64,000 nt of DNA from Mycobacterium sp. shizuoka-1 (GTDB lineage: Bacteria > Actinomycetota > Actinomycetes > Mycobacteriales > Mycobacteriaceae): assembly GCF_002723835.1 (NCBI RefSeq), contig NZ_BEWG01000127.1:1-64000 (forward strand), read 5' to 3'. A model generated the notes under the pieces. It was not told the DNA's origin. It saw only the letters and a list, made by a program, of their open reading frames with translations, and did not search any database. The first letter of the stretch is position 1; every line of letters begins with the position of its first letter. Both the position numbers and the translations under genes were made by a program. This document shows, piece after piece, positions 33,800-42,944 of the stretch.

Positions 33800-34465
33800 A
33801 TGTCATCGCCAGCGCAGAAATCGTCGGCCGGCGGGGCAGGTTCGCAGCCACGTGAGGTGTTGCCGGTGTCAGTTCTCGCCGAATCGGAACTCGGTTCAGA
33901 AGCCCAGCGCGAACGCCGCAAGCGCATCCTCGACGCCACCATGGCCATCGCCTCCAAGGGTGGTTACGAGGCCGTTCAGATGCGGGCGGTGGCCGACCGT
34001 GCCGACGTGGCCGTCGGCACGCTGTACCGCTACTTCCCGTCGAAGGTGCACCTCCTGGTGTCGGCGCTGGCCCGGGAGTTCGAGCGCATCGACGCCAAGA
34101 CCGACCGCTCGGTCGTCGCCGGGGGTACGCCGTTCCAGCGGCTGAACTTCATGGTGAGCAAGTTGAACCGGGCCATGCAGCGCAACCCCCTGCTGACCGA
34201 GGCGATGACGCGGGCCTACGTGTTCGCCGACGCCTCCGCCGCCGGTGAGGTTGATCACGTCGAGAAGATCATCGACAGCATGTTCGCCAGGGCGATGAGC
34301 GACGGCGAGCCGACCGAAGACCAGTACCACATCGCCCGGGTCATCTCCGACGTGTGGCTGTCCAATCTGCTGGCCTGGCTGACCCGCCGGGCCTCGGCGA
34401 CCGATGTCAGCAAACGCCTCGATCTGGCGGTCCGCCTGCTGATCGGCGACGACGGCGAGTCCTAG
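33800..34465 (+). CDS. kstR: TetR-family cholesterol regulator KstR
   Basis: TetR repressor of about 221 residues controlling side-chain and A/B-ring genes. The HTH is at roughly residues 45-90 (YEAVQMRAVADRADVAVGTLYRYFPSK), and the C-terminal ligand domain is close to the M. tuberculosis protein from LGSEAQRERRKRILDAT onward. The N-terminal 30 or so residues before VSVLAESELG are low-complexity; the real start may be the ATG at 33800 or a GTG near 33859. Followed after six bases by the phosphatase gene. Confidence 0.92.
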   Translation: MSSPAQKSSAGGAGSQPREVLPVSVLAESELGSEAQRERRKRILDATMAIASKGGYEAVQMRAVADRADVAVGTLYRYFPSKVHLLVSALAREFERIDAKTDRSVVAGGTPFQRLNFMVSKLNRAMQRNPLLTEAMTRAYVFADASAAGEVDHVEKIIDSMFARAMSDGEPTEDQYHIARVISDVWLSNLLAWLTRRASATDVSKRLDLAVRLLIGDDGES

Positions 34466-34471
34466 GACGCC

Positions 34472-35230
34472 GTGCCCGATCTGCCCGAGAATCTGCACCG
34501 CGCACTGACCGAGGTCGCGCGCGTGCCGCGGTTGCTGGTGGCCTCCGATTTCGACGGCACCGTAGCGCCGATCGTGTCGAATCCCGCCGACGCCCGGCCA
34601 CTGCCGGCCGCGGCGCAGGCACTGGCCGCGCTGGCGACCTTGCCGGGCACCGGTGCCGCGCTGATCTCGGGCCGGGCCCTGCACGACCTGCGGGTGCTGT
34701 CCGGGGCGTCGTCCGACATGCACCTGGTGGGCAGTCACGGCTCGGAGTTCGACTCCGGCTTCCTGGCTGCGATCGACGAGTCGGCGAAGTCTCTGCTGGC
34801 CGAACTCGAGGCGACGATGACCGCACTGACGCAGCGCTATCCGGGCGCGACAGTCGAGATCAAGCCGGTCAGTGTGGCATTCCATGTCCGTAACGCCGCC
34901 CCGGAACACGCCCAGCAGGCGCTCGACGCCGCACTGGACGCGGTGCGGGACTGGGACATTCACGTCACCGAGGGCAAGGCGGTACGCGAGTTCGCGGTGA
35001 TCGACACCGACAAGGGCGTCGCGATCGAGCTCCTTCGCGAGCGCAGTGCCGCCAGTGCGGTGGTGTACTTCGGCGACGACGTCACCGACGAGAAGGCGTT
35101 CAGCAGACTGACCGACGACGACATCGGAGTGAAGGTCGGCCAGGGCCAGACGCTGGCCCGCTACCGCGTCGAGACCCCCGACGACGTCGCCGCTGCGCTG
35201 CGGTTGCTGCTCGAGGCCAGACGGGGTTAG
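34472..35230 (+). CDS. otsB: trehalose-6-phosphate phosphatase (OtsB type)
   Basis: HAD-superfamily phosphatase of 252 residues. DFDGTVAPI is the nucleophile motif (two aspartates), ISGRALHDLR the second, and VYFGDDVTDEKAF the metal-binding fourth motif, all as in OtsB. It converts trehalose 6-phosphate to trehalose. GTG start six bases after kstR; the last bases overlap the convergent LacI gene. M. tuberculosis lacks this gene here (its otsB2 is elsewhere), so this may be one of several copies. Confidence 0.87.
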   Translation: MPDLPENLHRALTEVARVPRLLVASDFDGTVAPIVSNPADARPLPAAAQALAALATLPGTGAALISGRALHDLRVLSGASSDMHLVGSHGSEFDSGFLAAIDESAKSLLAELEATMTALTQRYPGATVEIKPVSVAFHVRNAAPEHAQQALDAALDAVRDWDIHVTEGKAVREFAVIDTDKGVAIELLRERSAASAVVYFGDDVTDEKAFSRLTDDDIGVKVGQGQTLARYRVETPDDVAAALRLLLEARRG

Positions 35231-36327
35231 GCCGGCGGTCCGGCCGTCCGGCCCCGCACCAGTTCGGTGGGCAGCACGTCGATCACCGGCAAACCGTCGC
35301 GAGGCGGGCTGTGTAGCAGCCGGCCGGCTCGCTTGCCCTTCTCCAGGCTGTTCTGCGACACCGTGGTCAACCCCCGGCTCAGCGCCTCGGGGATGCCGTC
35401 GAATCCGGTGACGGTCATCTGACCGGGCACGTAAATGCCATGCGCGCGTAGATAATCCATGGCCGATATGGCCAGCACGTCGGCGGTGCACATCAACGCG
35501 GTGATCCGTGGGTTGGCTTGTAGCGCCACCTCGGCGGCCAGCGCACCCGAGGCGGGCACGTGTTCGTAGCTCTCCACGATGGTCAGCGAGCCCGGGTCCA
35601 GACCCGCGTGGGTCATCGCGTCGCGCACCCCGGCGATGCGCTCGCTCTGGACCTGAAAGTGCGAACCGTCGCGGCGTTCGGCGCCCACCACCCCGGCCGC
35701 CTGGTCGGCGACACTGCGCTCGGTTCCCAGACGCATTGTCAGCAGCCCGATTTCGTGATGCCCCAGGCCGACGACGTACTCGGCAAGTTCCCGCATCGCG
35801 GCCCGGTCGTCGATGCAGACTCGCGAGGCGCCCGGCACGTCCTTGGGCTGGTCGACCACGACGACGGGCATGTGCCGCTGCAGCACCGTCTGCAGATAGG
35901 GATCGTCGTCGGAGGCGGCATAGACGACGAAACCGTCCACCCCGGCCGACAGCACCGCATTCGTGCCGTCCGACAGGCTTCGGCCCGGACCCGCCGCCAC
36001 CAGCAGCAGGCCCTGACCGGCCTCTTCACACGACTCCGCAAGCCCGGCAACGAAATTCAATGCGGCTGGATCGCTGAACGCATAGGTCAGCGGCTCGGTG
36101 ATCACCAGCCCGACCGCGCCGGCGCGCCGGGTGCGCAACGAGCGGGCCACTGGGTCCGGGCCCGCGTAGCCGAGCCGCTTGGCCGTGGCCAGCACCCGCT
36201 CACGCAGATCGGCCGACAATTGGTCGGGACGGTTGTAGGCGTTGGAGATCGTGGTCCGCGAAACCTTGAGCTCGGCGGCCAGTGAGGCCAAGGTCGCCCG
36301 CCGCCGCGGCGCGGGACTTCTGGACAT
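35227..36327 (-). CDS. LacI/GalR-family transcriptional regulator (Rv3575c type)
   Basis: LacI-type repressor of 366 residues. The HTH and hinge (ATLASLAAELKVSRTTISNAYNRPDQLSADLRERV) occupy the first ~60 residues, and the periplasmic-binding-protein-like sensor follows with a C-terminal FDGIPEA segment. A 20-residue insertion near residue 210-230 (VVGAERRDGSHFQVQS) is part of the recognised family. Stop overlaps the otsB stop; start faces the zinc transporter operon. A sugar such as trehalose is a possible effector given the neighbour, unproven. Confidence 0.87.
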   Translation of the reverse strand: MSRSPAPRRRATLASLAAELKVSRTTISNAYNRPDQLSADLRERVLATAKRLGYAGPDPVARSLRTRRAGAVGLVITEPLTYAFSDPAALNFVAGLAESCEEAGQGLLLVAAGPGRSLSDGTNAVLSAGVDGFVVYAASDDDPYLQTVLQRHMPVVVVDQPKDVPGASRVCIDDRAAMRELAEYVVGLGHHEIGLLTMRLGTERSVADQAAGVVGAERRDGSHFQVQSERIAGVRDAMTHAGLDPGSLTIVESYEHVPASGALAAEVALQANPRITALMCTADVLAISAMDYLRAHGIYVPGQMTVTGFDGIPEALSRGLTTVSQNSLEKGKRAGRLLHSPPRDGLPVIDVLPTELVRGRTAGPPA

Positions 36328-36385
36328 GCTCCGTGAGGCTAGCGCATCGAGTTGCGTTCCACGGGCACTGATGGCATAGAGTTAT

Positions 36386-36400
36386 TGGAAACGGTTTTCA
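36386..36400. promoter_or_regulatory. Zur-like box upstream of the zinc ABC transporter
   Basis: TGGAAAC-G-GTTTTCA is a 15-base dyad with one mismatch, in an AT-rich patch 37 bases before the solute-binding protein start. It resembles mycobacterial Zur operators (TGAAAA-type arms), which respond to zinc sufficiency. Binding is inferred. Confidence 0.6.
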
Positions 36401-36437
36401 TTTGTATTCGTCTGGCCTGAGTTCGAGAGGAGCGATC

Positions 36438-37355
36438 GTGCGCACTGCTGCGATCCGGATGGTTGTCGGGGTGTCGGCGCTGGCGCTGACGGCGGGGCTC
36501 ACCGCATGCGGCACCGAGAAGTCGGCGAACCAGGCCCAAGGCCAACCCCCGGTCGTGGTGGCCTCCACCGACGTGTGGGGCAGCGTCGCGCAGGCCGTCG
36601 CCGGCGACCACGCCAAGGTGACCTCGATCATCACCAGCGCATCGGCCGACCCGCACTCGTTCGAGGCCAGCCCCGCGAACGCCGCGGCCATCGCCGACGC
36701 CTCGCTGGTCGTCTACAACGGCGGCGGCTACGACCACTGGGTCGACGACGTGCTGGCCAGTCACAAGAACGTCGCATCGGTGGACGCCTACTCGCTGCTG
36801 CAGGCACCCCCCGGCGAACCCCAGCCGGCCAACGAACACGTCTTCTACGACCTGAGCACCGCCCGCGCCGTGGCCACCACGATCGCCGACAAACTGGCGC
36901 AGGCCGATCCGCAGCACGCCGCGGACTACAAGTCCAACGCCGAAACCTTCAACCGCAACGCCGACGCGATCGCGCAGACCGAGAAGGCCATCCGCACCAG
37001 CCACCCCGGTGCGGCAGTCGTCGCCACCGAGCCCGTCGCCCACTACCTCCTGGTCGCCGCCGGCCTGACCGACAAGACCCCCGCCGGTTTCGCCAGCGCC
37101 GTCGAGCAGGACACCGACCCCGCTCCTGTCGATGTCGCGGCCATGCTGGACCTCATCAAGTCCCGCCAGGTGGCCGCCGTGCTGTTCAACGAGCAGACCG
37201 TCACCGAGGTGACCAAGCAGGTCCAGGCTGCCGCGCAGAGCGCAGGCGTGCCCGTCGTCGCGGTCACCGAGACGCTGCCCGACGGAAAGGACTATCTGAG
37301 CTGGCAGCGCGATACCGCCGACCGGTTGACCGCAGCCCTGCAGCAGAACCGATAA
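36438..37355 (+). CDS. znuA: zinc ABC transporter substrate-binding lipoprotein (ZnuA-like)
   Basis: Cluster A-I solute-binding protein of 305 residues. A signal peptide ends in the lipobox LTAC, lipidation at C24. Metal ligands are suggested by the histidines in ADPHSFEASP, ANEHVFYDL and VAHYLL. GTG at 36438 with GAGAGGAG five bases upstream. First gene of an operon with an ATPase and permease, matching the znuACB order known in M. smegmatis. Confidence 0.88.
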   Translation: MRTAAIRMVVGVSALALTAGLTACGTEKSANQAQGQPPVVVASTDVWGSVAQAVAGDHAKVTSIITSASADPHSFEASPANAAAIADASLVVYNGGGYDHWVDDVLASHKNVASVDAYSLLQAPPGEPQPANEHVFYDLSTARAVATTIADKLAQADPQHAADYKSNAETFNRNADAIAQTEKAIRTSHPGAAVVATEPVAHYLLVAAGLTDKTPAGFASAVEQDTDPAPVDVAAMLDLIKSRQVAAVLFNEQTVTEVTKQVQAAAQSAGVPVVAVTETLPDGKDYLSWQRDTADRLTAALQQNR

Positions 37356-37364
37356 TCACTGCTT

Positions 37365-38177
37365 GTGAGTGCCGAGGTCGTCTGCTTGTCCGGTGCACGG
37401 CTGGCCTTCGGGGACCGCGTGCTGTGGGACCATCTCGATCTGAAGGTGGCCCCCGGTGAGTTCATCGCCATCCTCGGCCCCAACGGCACCGGCAAGACCT
37501 CGTTGTTCAAAGTGCTGCTGGGCCAGTTGGCGCTCAGCGCGGGCACGGCCACCATCGAAGGCCGGCCGATCGAGGCCGGCAGCGAGCGGATCGGCTACGT
37601 ACCCCAGCACCGGTCGGTCGACCGGGGCCTGAGCCTGCGGGGTCGCGACCTGGTCCGCCTCGGCGTCGACGGCCACCACTGGGGCATCGGACCGCTGTCG
37701 CCGAAAGAGCGTCACCACCGGCAAGAGGTCGTCGAACGGGCGCTGGCCCAGGTTCACGCGCTCAAGCTGGCGAAGGTTCCGGTCGGCGTGATGTCGGGCG
37801 GGGAGCTGCAGCGCGTGCGCATCGCCCAGGCATTGGCCAGCGACCCGGTGCTGCTGCTGTGCGACGAGCCGCTGCTCAACCTCGACCCGGCCAGTGCCCG
37901 GCTGGTGGCCAAGCTCATCGACCGGCGCCGCCAGGCCGGCACCGCGGTGATGTTCGTGACGCATGAGGTCAACCCCGTGGTGCCCTACGTCGACCGGGTG
38001 CTCTACCTCGTCAACGGACGGTTCCGGATCGGCACGGTCGCCGAGGTGATGACCTCGGAGACCCTCTCGGAGCTCTATCAGGCCGACATCCAGGTGGTGC
38101 AGGTCGGCGACCGCTATGTGGTGGTCGGCGAGCATCTCGACCACTCCGGCCACACCCACGGGCACACCCATGAATGA
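37365..38177 (+). CDS. znuC: metal ABC transporter ATPase (ZnuC-like)
   Basis: ABC ATPase of 270 residues with Walker A GPNGTGKT at 38-45, signature MSGGELQRVRIAQAL, and Walker B LLLCDEP. The C terminus ends in a histidine-rich tail (HLDHSGHTHGHTHE) likely to bind zinc. GTG start nine bases after znuA; the permease start overlaps by eight bases. Confidence 0.9.
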   Translation: MSAEVVCLSGARLAFGDRVLWDHLDLKVAPGEFIAILGPNGTGKTSLFKVLLGQLALSAGTATIEGRPIEAGSERIGYVPQHRSVDRGLSLRGRDLVRLGVDGHHWGIGPLSPKERHHRQEVVERALAQVHALKLAKVPVGVMSGGELQRVRIAQALASDPVLLLCDEPLLNLDPASARLVAKLIDRRRQAGTAVMFVTHEVNPVVPYVDRVLYLVNGRFRIGTVAEVMTSETLSELYQADIQVVQVGDRYVVVGEHLDHSGHTHGHTHE

Positions 38178-39036
38178 CCGCCTGGCCCACCTGCTCGACC
38201 ATCTGTTCGCCTTCGACATCACCGCGGACCTGCTCAGCCGCGGCTTTGTCCAGCAAGCCCTGATCGCGGCGGCGCTGCTGGCGTTGGTGGCCGGGTTGAT
38301 CGGGCCGTTCATCGTGATGCGCCAGATGTCGTTCGCGGTGCACGGTTCCAGCGAGCTGTCGCTGACCGGCGCGGCGTTCGCCCTGCTGGCCGGCTTCAAC
38401 GTCGGGCTGGGCGCGCTGGTCGGCAGCGCGCTGGCCGCGGTGCTGTTCGGCATCCTCGGGCAGCGGGCCCGCGAGCGTGACTCCGCGATCGGCGTCGTGA
38501 TGGCGTTCGGGCTGGGCCTGGCCGTGCTGTTCATCCACCTGTATCCGGGCCGGGCGGGCACCAGCTTCGCCCTTCTGACCGGCCAGATCGTCGGCGTGGG
38601 CTATTCGGGGCTGGCGCTGCTGGTCGGCGTCACGGTTCTGGTGGTCGCGGTGCTGGCCGTCAGTTTCCGGCCACTGCTGTTCGCCACCGCCGACCCGGAA
38701 GTGGCGGCCGCGCGCGGTGTTCCGGTCCGGATCCTGGGCATCGTGTTCGCGGCGCTGGTCGGCGTGGTCGCCGCCCAAGGGGTGCAGATCGTCGGCGCCC
38801 TGCTGGTGATGTCCCTGCTGATCACCCCGGCCGCCGCGGCGGCCCGGGTGTTCAGCTCACCGGCGGCCGTCATCGCGGCATCGGTGATCTTCGCCGAACT
38901 GTCCGCGGTGCTGGGGATCGTGTTGTCACTGGCGCCCGGGGTGCCGGTCTCGGTGTTCGTCACGACGATCTCGTTCGTGATCTACCTGGTGTGCTGGGCC
39001 GTCAGCCGCCGCCGGGCGGACCCCGCCGCCGCCTGA
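38170..39036 (+). CDS. znuB: metal ABC transporter permease (ZnuB-like)
   Basis: ABC-3 family permease of 288 residues with seven to eight hydrophobic segments. MRQMSFAVHGSSELSLTGAAFALL is the conserved metal-channel segment of ZnuB/MntB proteins. The ATG at 38170 overlaps the end of znuC. Completes the importer for zinc under the upstream Zur-like box. Confidence 0.9.
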   Translation: MNDRLAHLLDHLFAFDITADLLSRGFVQQALIAAALLALVAGLIGPFIVMRQMSFAVHGSSELSLTGAAFALLAGFNVGLGALVGSALAAVLFGILGQRARERDSAIGVVMAFGLGLAVLFIHLYPGRAGTSFALLTGQIVGVGYSGLALLVGVTVLVVAVLAVSFRPLLFATADPEVAAARGVPVRILGIVFAALVGVVAAQGVQIVGALLVMSLLITPAAAAARVFSSPAAVIAASVIFAELSAVLGIVLSLAPGVPVSVFVTTISFVIYLVCWAVSRRRADPAAA

Positions 39037-39071
39037 GCTTGGCCCGCAGCTGCTGCGCCTAGGCTGTGTCC

Positions 39072-39830
39072 GTGACGTCCGTCGACCTGAACGCAGACCT
39101 CGGCGAAGGTTTCGGCGTGTGGGAGCTCGGTGACGACACCGCCATGCTCGACATCGTCACCAGCGCCAACCTCGCCTGCGGATTCCACGCCGGCAACCCG
39201 GCCGGGCTGGCGCGCACCAGCCGGTTCGCCGCCGAACGTGGCGTGCGGATCGGCGCCCAGGTCAGCTATCTCGACCTCGCCGGCTTCGGGCGCCGGTTCA
39301 TCGACGTCGCACCGGCCGAGCTGACCGCCGAGGTGATCTACCAGATCGGCGCGCTACAGGCCCTGGCCCGCGCGGCCGGAACCGATGTCGGCTATGTCAA
39401 ACCCCATGGCGCGCTGTACAACACGATCGTCACCCATCGCGAGCAGGCCCGCGCGGTCGCCGAGGCGGTGCACGCCGTCGACCCTGGTCTGCCGGTGCTG
39501 AGCCTGGCCGGTTCGGTGTTCTTCGACGAGGCCCGCCGCCTCGGATTGCGCACCGTCGCCGAAGCATTCGCCGACCGGGCCTATCACCCGGACGGCACAT
39601 TGGTGTCCCGCCGCGACGACGGGGCGGTGCTGCACGATCCCGGGCAGATCGCCGAGCGCGTGTCCACGATGGTGCGCAGCGGCCAGGTCCGCGCCGTCGA
39701 CGGATCCACGATCGACGTTCGAGTGGAATCGATTTGCGTGCATGGCGATTCGCCGGGAGCCGTGGAGATCGCCACCGCGGTCCGTGAACGGCTGCTGCGC
39801 GACGGCGTCGAACTGGTGGCGTTCGTCTGA
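39072..39830 (+). CDS. pxpA: 5-oxoprolinase subunit A (LamB/YcsF family)
   Basis: PxpA-type protein of 252 residues, with the conserved VDLNADLGEGFGVWELGDD N terminus, ACGFHAGNP, VKPHGALYN and CVHGDSP. With PxpB and PxpC it hydrolyses 5-oxoproline to glutamate using ATP; those partners are not in the window. GTG at 39072 (another GTG two codons earlier is possible). Lies 35 bases after znuB and ends on the ATG of the next gene. Confidence 0.87.
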   Translation: MTSVDLNADLGEGFGVWELGDDTAMLDIVTSANLACGFHAGNPAGLARTSRFAAERGVRIGAQVSYLDLAGFGRRFIDVAPAELTAEVIYQIGALQALARAAGTDVGYVKPHGALYNTIVTHREQARAVAEAVHAVDPGLPVLSLAGSVFFDEARRLGLRTVAEAFADRAYHPDGTLVSRRDDGAVLHDPGQIAERVSTMVRSGQVRAVDGSTIDVRVESICVHGDSPGAVEIATAVRERLLRDGVELVAFV

Positions 39831-40750
39831 TGCGGCTCAAACTCGGCAGGCCCGACATCGACCGGTACCGCAGCCGCTTCGACGTCCCCGCCGCCGCCCA
39901 GGACGCCGCGCTGTCGATCACCTGGCTGGGCGTCTCCACCGTGCTCGTCGACGACGGCACCACGGCGCTGCTGACCGACGGCTTCTTCTCCCGCCCGTCG
40001 TTACTCGATGTCGGGCTGCGCCGGCTGAAACCATCGGACGCGCGGATCGACTACTGCCTGAACCGGGCCGGGATCAATCGGCTGGCCGCGGTGCTGCCCG
40101 TGCACACCCACTTCGACCACGCCATGGACTCCGCGGTCGTCGCCGCCCGCACCGGTGCCCGGTTGATCGGCGGCGAGTCGGCCGCCAACATCGCTCGGGG
40201 ACATCGCCTTCCGGACGACCAGATCCTCCTCGCCGCGTCAGGGGAAGAGCTGACCCTGGGACCGTTCGCCGTGACGCTCGTCGAGTCGCACCACTGCCCG
40301 CCCGACCGGTTCCCCGGTGCGATCACCACACCCGTCGGGCCGCCGGCAAAGGCCTCGGCGTTCCGCTGCGGCGAGACCTGGTCGACGCTGATCCACCACA
40401 CCCCCAGCGATCGGCGTCTGCTCATCCAGGGCAGCGCCGGGTTCGTGCCGGGCGCCCTCGACGGTCGCCGCGCCGACGTCGCCTACCTCGGCATCGGCCA
40501 GCTCGGCGTACAACCCCAGAGCTACCTCGAGCAGTACTGGGAGCACACGGTCACGACAGTCGGCGCCCGCCGGGTCGTGCTGATCCACTGGGACGACTTC
40601 TTCCGCCCGCTCACCGCGCCGATGGTTGCGCTGCCCTACGCCGGCGACGATCTCGACGTGTCGATGCGGGTGCTGTCCGGGCTGGCCGAACGTGACGGTG
40701 TGGCCGTGCATCTGCCGACCGTGTGGCGACGCGAAGATCCGTGGACCTGA
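39830..40750 (+). CDS. metallo-beta-lactamase-fold hydrolase (Rv3577 type)
   Basis: A 306-residue UlaG/RomA-like metallo-hydrolase. The metal motif is VHTHFDHAMD (HxHxDH), with further histidines in ESHHCPP and VVLIHWDDF. No signal peptide. The ATG shares one base with the pxpA stop, and the permease gene starts seven bases after this stop. The substrate is unknown; UlaG-type hydrolases act on lactones or phospholipid-like esters. Confidence 0.85.
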   Translation: MRLKLGRPDIDRYRSRFDVPAAAQDAALSITWLGVSTVLVDDGTTALLTDGFFSRPSLLDVGLRRLKPSDARIDYCLNRAGINRLAAVLPVHTHFDHAMDSAVVAARTGARLIGGESAANIARGHRLPDDQILLAASGEELTLGPFAVTLVESHHCPPDRFPGAITTPVGPPAKASAFRCGETWSTLIHHTPSDRRLLIQGSAGFVPGALDGRRADVAYLGIGQLGVQPQSYLEQYWEHTVTTVGARRVVLIHWDDFFRPLTAPMVALPYAGDDLDVSMRVLSGLAERDGVAVHLPTVWRREDPWT

Positions 40751-40757
40751 ACGCGCC

Positions 40758-41996
40758 GTGCTGATCGTCGCCGTCGCGGCCCTGGTCGTCGTCCTCGTCT
40801 TCGCCATCGCCCGGCCGGCGGGCTGGTCGGAGTCGGTGGCCGCGGTCCCCGCCGCCGTTCTGGTCATCGCGATCGGCGCGGTCTCGCCGCACGACGCGGC
40901 CGCCGAGGCCGGCCGCATGCTTCCGGTGGTCGGCTTCCTGGCCGCGATCCTGGTGCTGGCCAAGCTGTGTGACGACGAGGGGCTGTTCGCGGCCGCCGGC
41001 GCCTGGATGGCGCGCGGCAGTGGCGGCAGGCCGCGGCGGCTGCTGGGTCAGGTGTTCTTGATCGCGGCGGCCACCACCGCCATCCTGAGCCTGGACGCCA
41101 CCGTCGTGCTGCTGACGCCGGTGGTGCTGGCGACCGTGCGGGCCATGCGGGTACCGCCTCGCCCACACCTGTATGCCACCGCGCACCTGTCCAATTCGGC
41201 CTCGCTGCTGCTGCCGGTGTCCAACCTGACCAACCTCCTGGCGTTCAGCGCCGCCGGCCTGTCGTTCACCCGGTTCAGCGCGTTGATGGCCGCGCCCTGG
41301 CTGGCTGCGGTGGCGATCGAATATCTGGTGCTGCGACTGGTCTTTCGTCGTGACCTGGCCGACGTACCGCCCGCGGGCCCGCCCCCGCCCGCGGACACAC
41401 CGGTGTTCGTGCTCGTGGTACTGGCGCTGACCCTGGCCGGGTTCGCGGCGACGTCGTTCGCCGACCTGTCACCGGCGTGGGCGGCACTTGCCGGTGCGGT
41501 GATACTCGGCGTGCGGTCACTGGCCCAGCGGCGCAGCACGATCGGCGGGATCGCGCATTCGCTGAACCTGCCGTTCCTGGTGTTCGTGCTGGCGTTGGCG
41601 GTGGTGGTCAAGGCGGTGATGGTCAACGGACTCGACACCGCAGCCGCGGATGTGATGCCGTCGGGGACGGGACTGGTCGCGCTGCTCGGCATCGCCGCCC
41701 TCGCCGCCGGGCTGTCCAACGTGGTCAACAATCTGCCCGCGACGCTGGTGCTGCTTCCACTGGTCGCCGCGACCGGACCCGCGGCGGTGCTGGCCGTGCT
41801 GATCGGGGTGAACATCGGACCGAACCTGACCTACGCGGGATCGCTGGCCAACCTGCTGTGGCGCCGCGTGCTGCACCAGAACGAGGAGCCGACCAGCGCG
41901 CGCGAATTCACCTGGCTGGGCGTGGCGACCGTCCCGGCCTGCCTGCTGGTCGCCGTAGTGGCGTTGTGGGGCGGTGTACGGCTGATCGGGGTGTAG
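40758..41996 (+). CDS. arsB2: ArsB/CitM-type membrane permease (Rv3578 type)
   Basis: Ion-transporter superfamily permease of 412 residues with eleven or so hydrophobic helices and the two inverted-repeat motifs LDATVVLLTPV and NVVNNLPATLVLLPL. Family members expel arsenite or carry dicarboxylates. GTG start at 40758 chosen because upstream in-frame sequence belongs to the hydrolase in another frame. No arsR or arsC nearby, so arsenite export is only a family guess. Converges on rlmB. Confidence 0.85.
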   Translation: MLIVAVAALVVVLVFAIARPAGWSESVAAVPAAVLVIAIGAVSPHDAAAEAGRMLPVVGFLAAILVLAKLCDDEGLFAAAGAWMARGSGGRPRRLLGQVFLIAAATTAILSLDATVVLLTPVVLATVRAMRVPPRPHLYATAHLSNSASLLLPVSNLTNLLAFSAAGLSFTRFSALMAAPWLAAVAIEYLVLRLVFRRDLADVPPAGPPPPADTPVFVLVVLALTLAGFAATSFADLSPAWAALAGAVILGVRSLAQRRSTIGGIAHSLNLPFLVFVLALAVVVKAVMVNGLDTAAADVMPSGTGLVALLGIAALAAGLSNVVNNLPATLVLLPLVAATGPAAVLAVLIGVNIGPNLTYAGSLANLLWRRVLHQNEEPTSAREFTWLGVATVPACLLVAVVALWGGVRLIGV

Positions 41997-42002
41997 CCGG
42001 AC

Positions 42003-42944
42003 TCAGCGGCGGCGCTGGCGGGCGATCTCGGCCAGCACGACGCCCGCTGCCACCGAGGCGTTGAGCGATTCGGTCGGCCCCGCCATCGGGATCGACAGCA
42101 CCGCATCGCAGTTCTGCCGCACCAGGCGCGACAGTCCTTTGCCCTCGGAGCCGACGACCACCACCAGCGGGCCGGAGCCGTCGAAGTCATCGATCGTGGT
42201 GTCGCCCTCGGCGTCCAGGCCGACCACCTGCAGACCGGCGTCACCCCAATCCTTGAGCGTCCGGTTGAGATTCGTGGCCCGAGCGACCGGCACCCGCGCG
42301 GCGGCACCGGCACTGGTGCGCCAGGCGACGGCGGTCACCGACGCCGACCGGCGCTGCGGGATCAGCACGCCGTGGCCGGCGAACGCCGCCACCGAGCGGA
42401 TGATCGCGCCCAGGTTGCGCGGGTCGGAGATGTTGTCCAACGCGACCAGCAGCGCGGGCTCGATGTCAGAGGTCGCCGAGGCCAGCAGATCGTCAGGATG
42501 GGCGTAGTCGTAAGGCGGCACCTGCAGAGCGATGCCCTGATGTAACCCGTTGGCGCTCAAGCGGTCCAGATCGCTGCGCGGCACCTCGAGGATGGCGATG
42601 CCCCGGTCCGCGGCCAGGGTGACCGACTCCGTCATGCGTTCGTCGGCCTCGGCGCCGAGCGCCACGTACAACGCGGTCGCCGGGGCGTCGGCACGCAGAC
42701 ATTCCAGAACGGGGTTGCGGCCCAACACGATTTCGGTCTCGTCGGCGGGTTTGGCCGACTTGTGCGTCCGCTTGGCTGCTGCGGCGGCGCGTCTGGCAGC
42801 CGGGTGACCGGTCCGCTGGTGCGCGGGCGGAGTGGCACCGCGCCCTTCCAGCCCTCGCCTGCGCTGACCACCGGAGCCGACGGTCGGGCCCTTCTTGGTG
42901 CCTTCCTTACGGATCGCACCGCGGCGCTTGGAGTTTCCCGCCAT
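42003..42944 (-). CDS. rlmB: 23S rRNA 2'-O-methyltransferase RlmB (SPOUT)
   Basis: TrmH/SpoU-family methyltransferase of 313 residues; RlmB methylates G2251 of 23S rRNA in E. coli. The first ~70 residues are a basic, low-complexity extension. SPOUT motifs are LDNISDPRNLGAIIRS, VVGSEGKGLSRLV and IPMAGPTESLNASVAAGV. Starts directly next to the cysS stop (no gap), so the two form one transcript. Confidence 0.9.
   Translation of the reverse strand: MAGNSKRRGAIRKEGTKKGPTVGSGGQRRRGLEGRGATPPAHQRTGHPAARRAAAAAKRTHKSAKPADETEIVLGRNPVLECLRADAPATALYVALGAEADERMTESVTLAADRGIAILEVPRSDLDRLSANGLHQGIALQVPPYDYAHPDDLLASATSDIEPALLVALDNISDPRNLGAIIRSVAAFAGHGVLIPQRRSASVTAVAWRTSAGAAARVPVARATNLNRTLKDWGDAGLQVVGLDAEGDTTIDDFDGSGPLVVVVGSEGKGLSRLVRQNCDAVLSIPMAGPTESLNASVAAGVVLAEIARQRRR

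Noticed and set aside
40758..41996. Arsenite resistance operon
   Set aside because: The permease is of the ArsB/CitM superfamily, but no arsenate reductase or ArsR regulator is nearby, so only the family name is retained.
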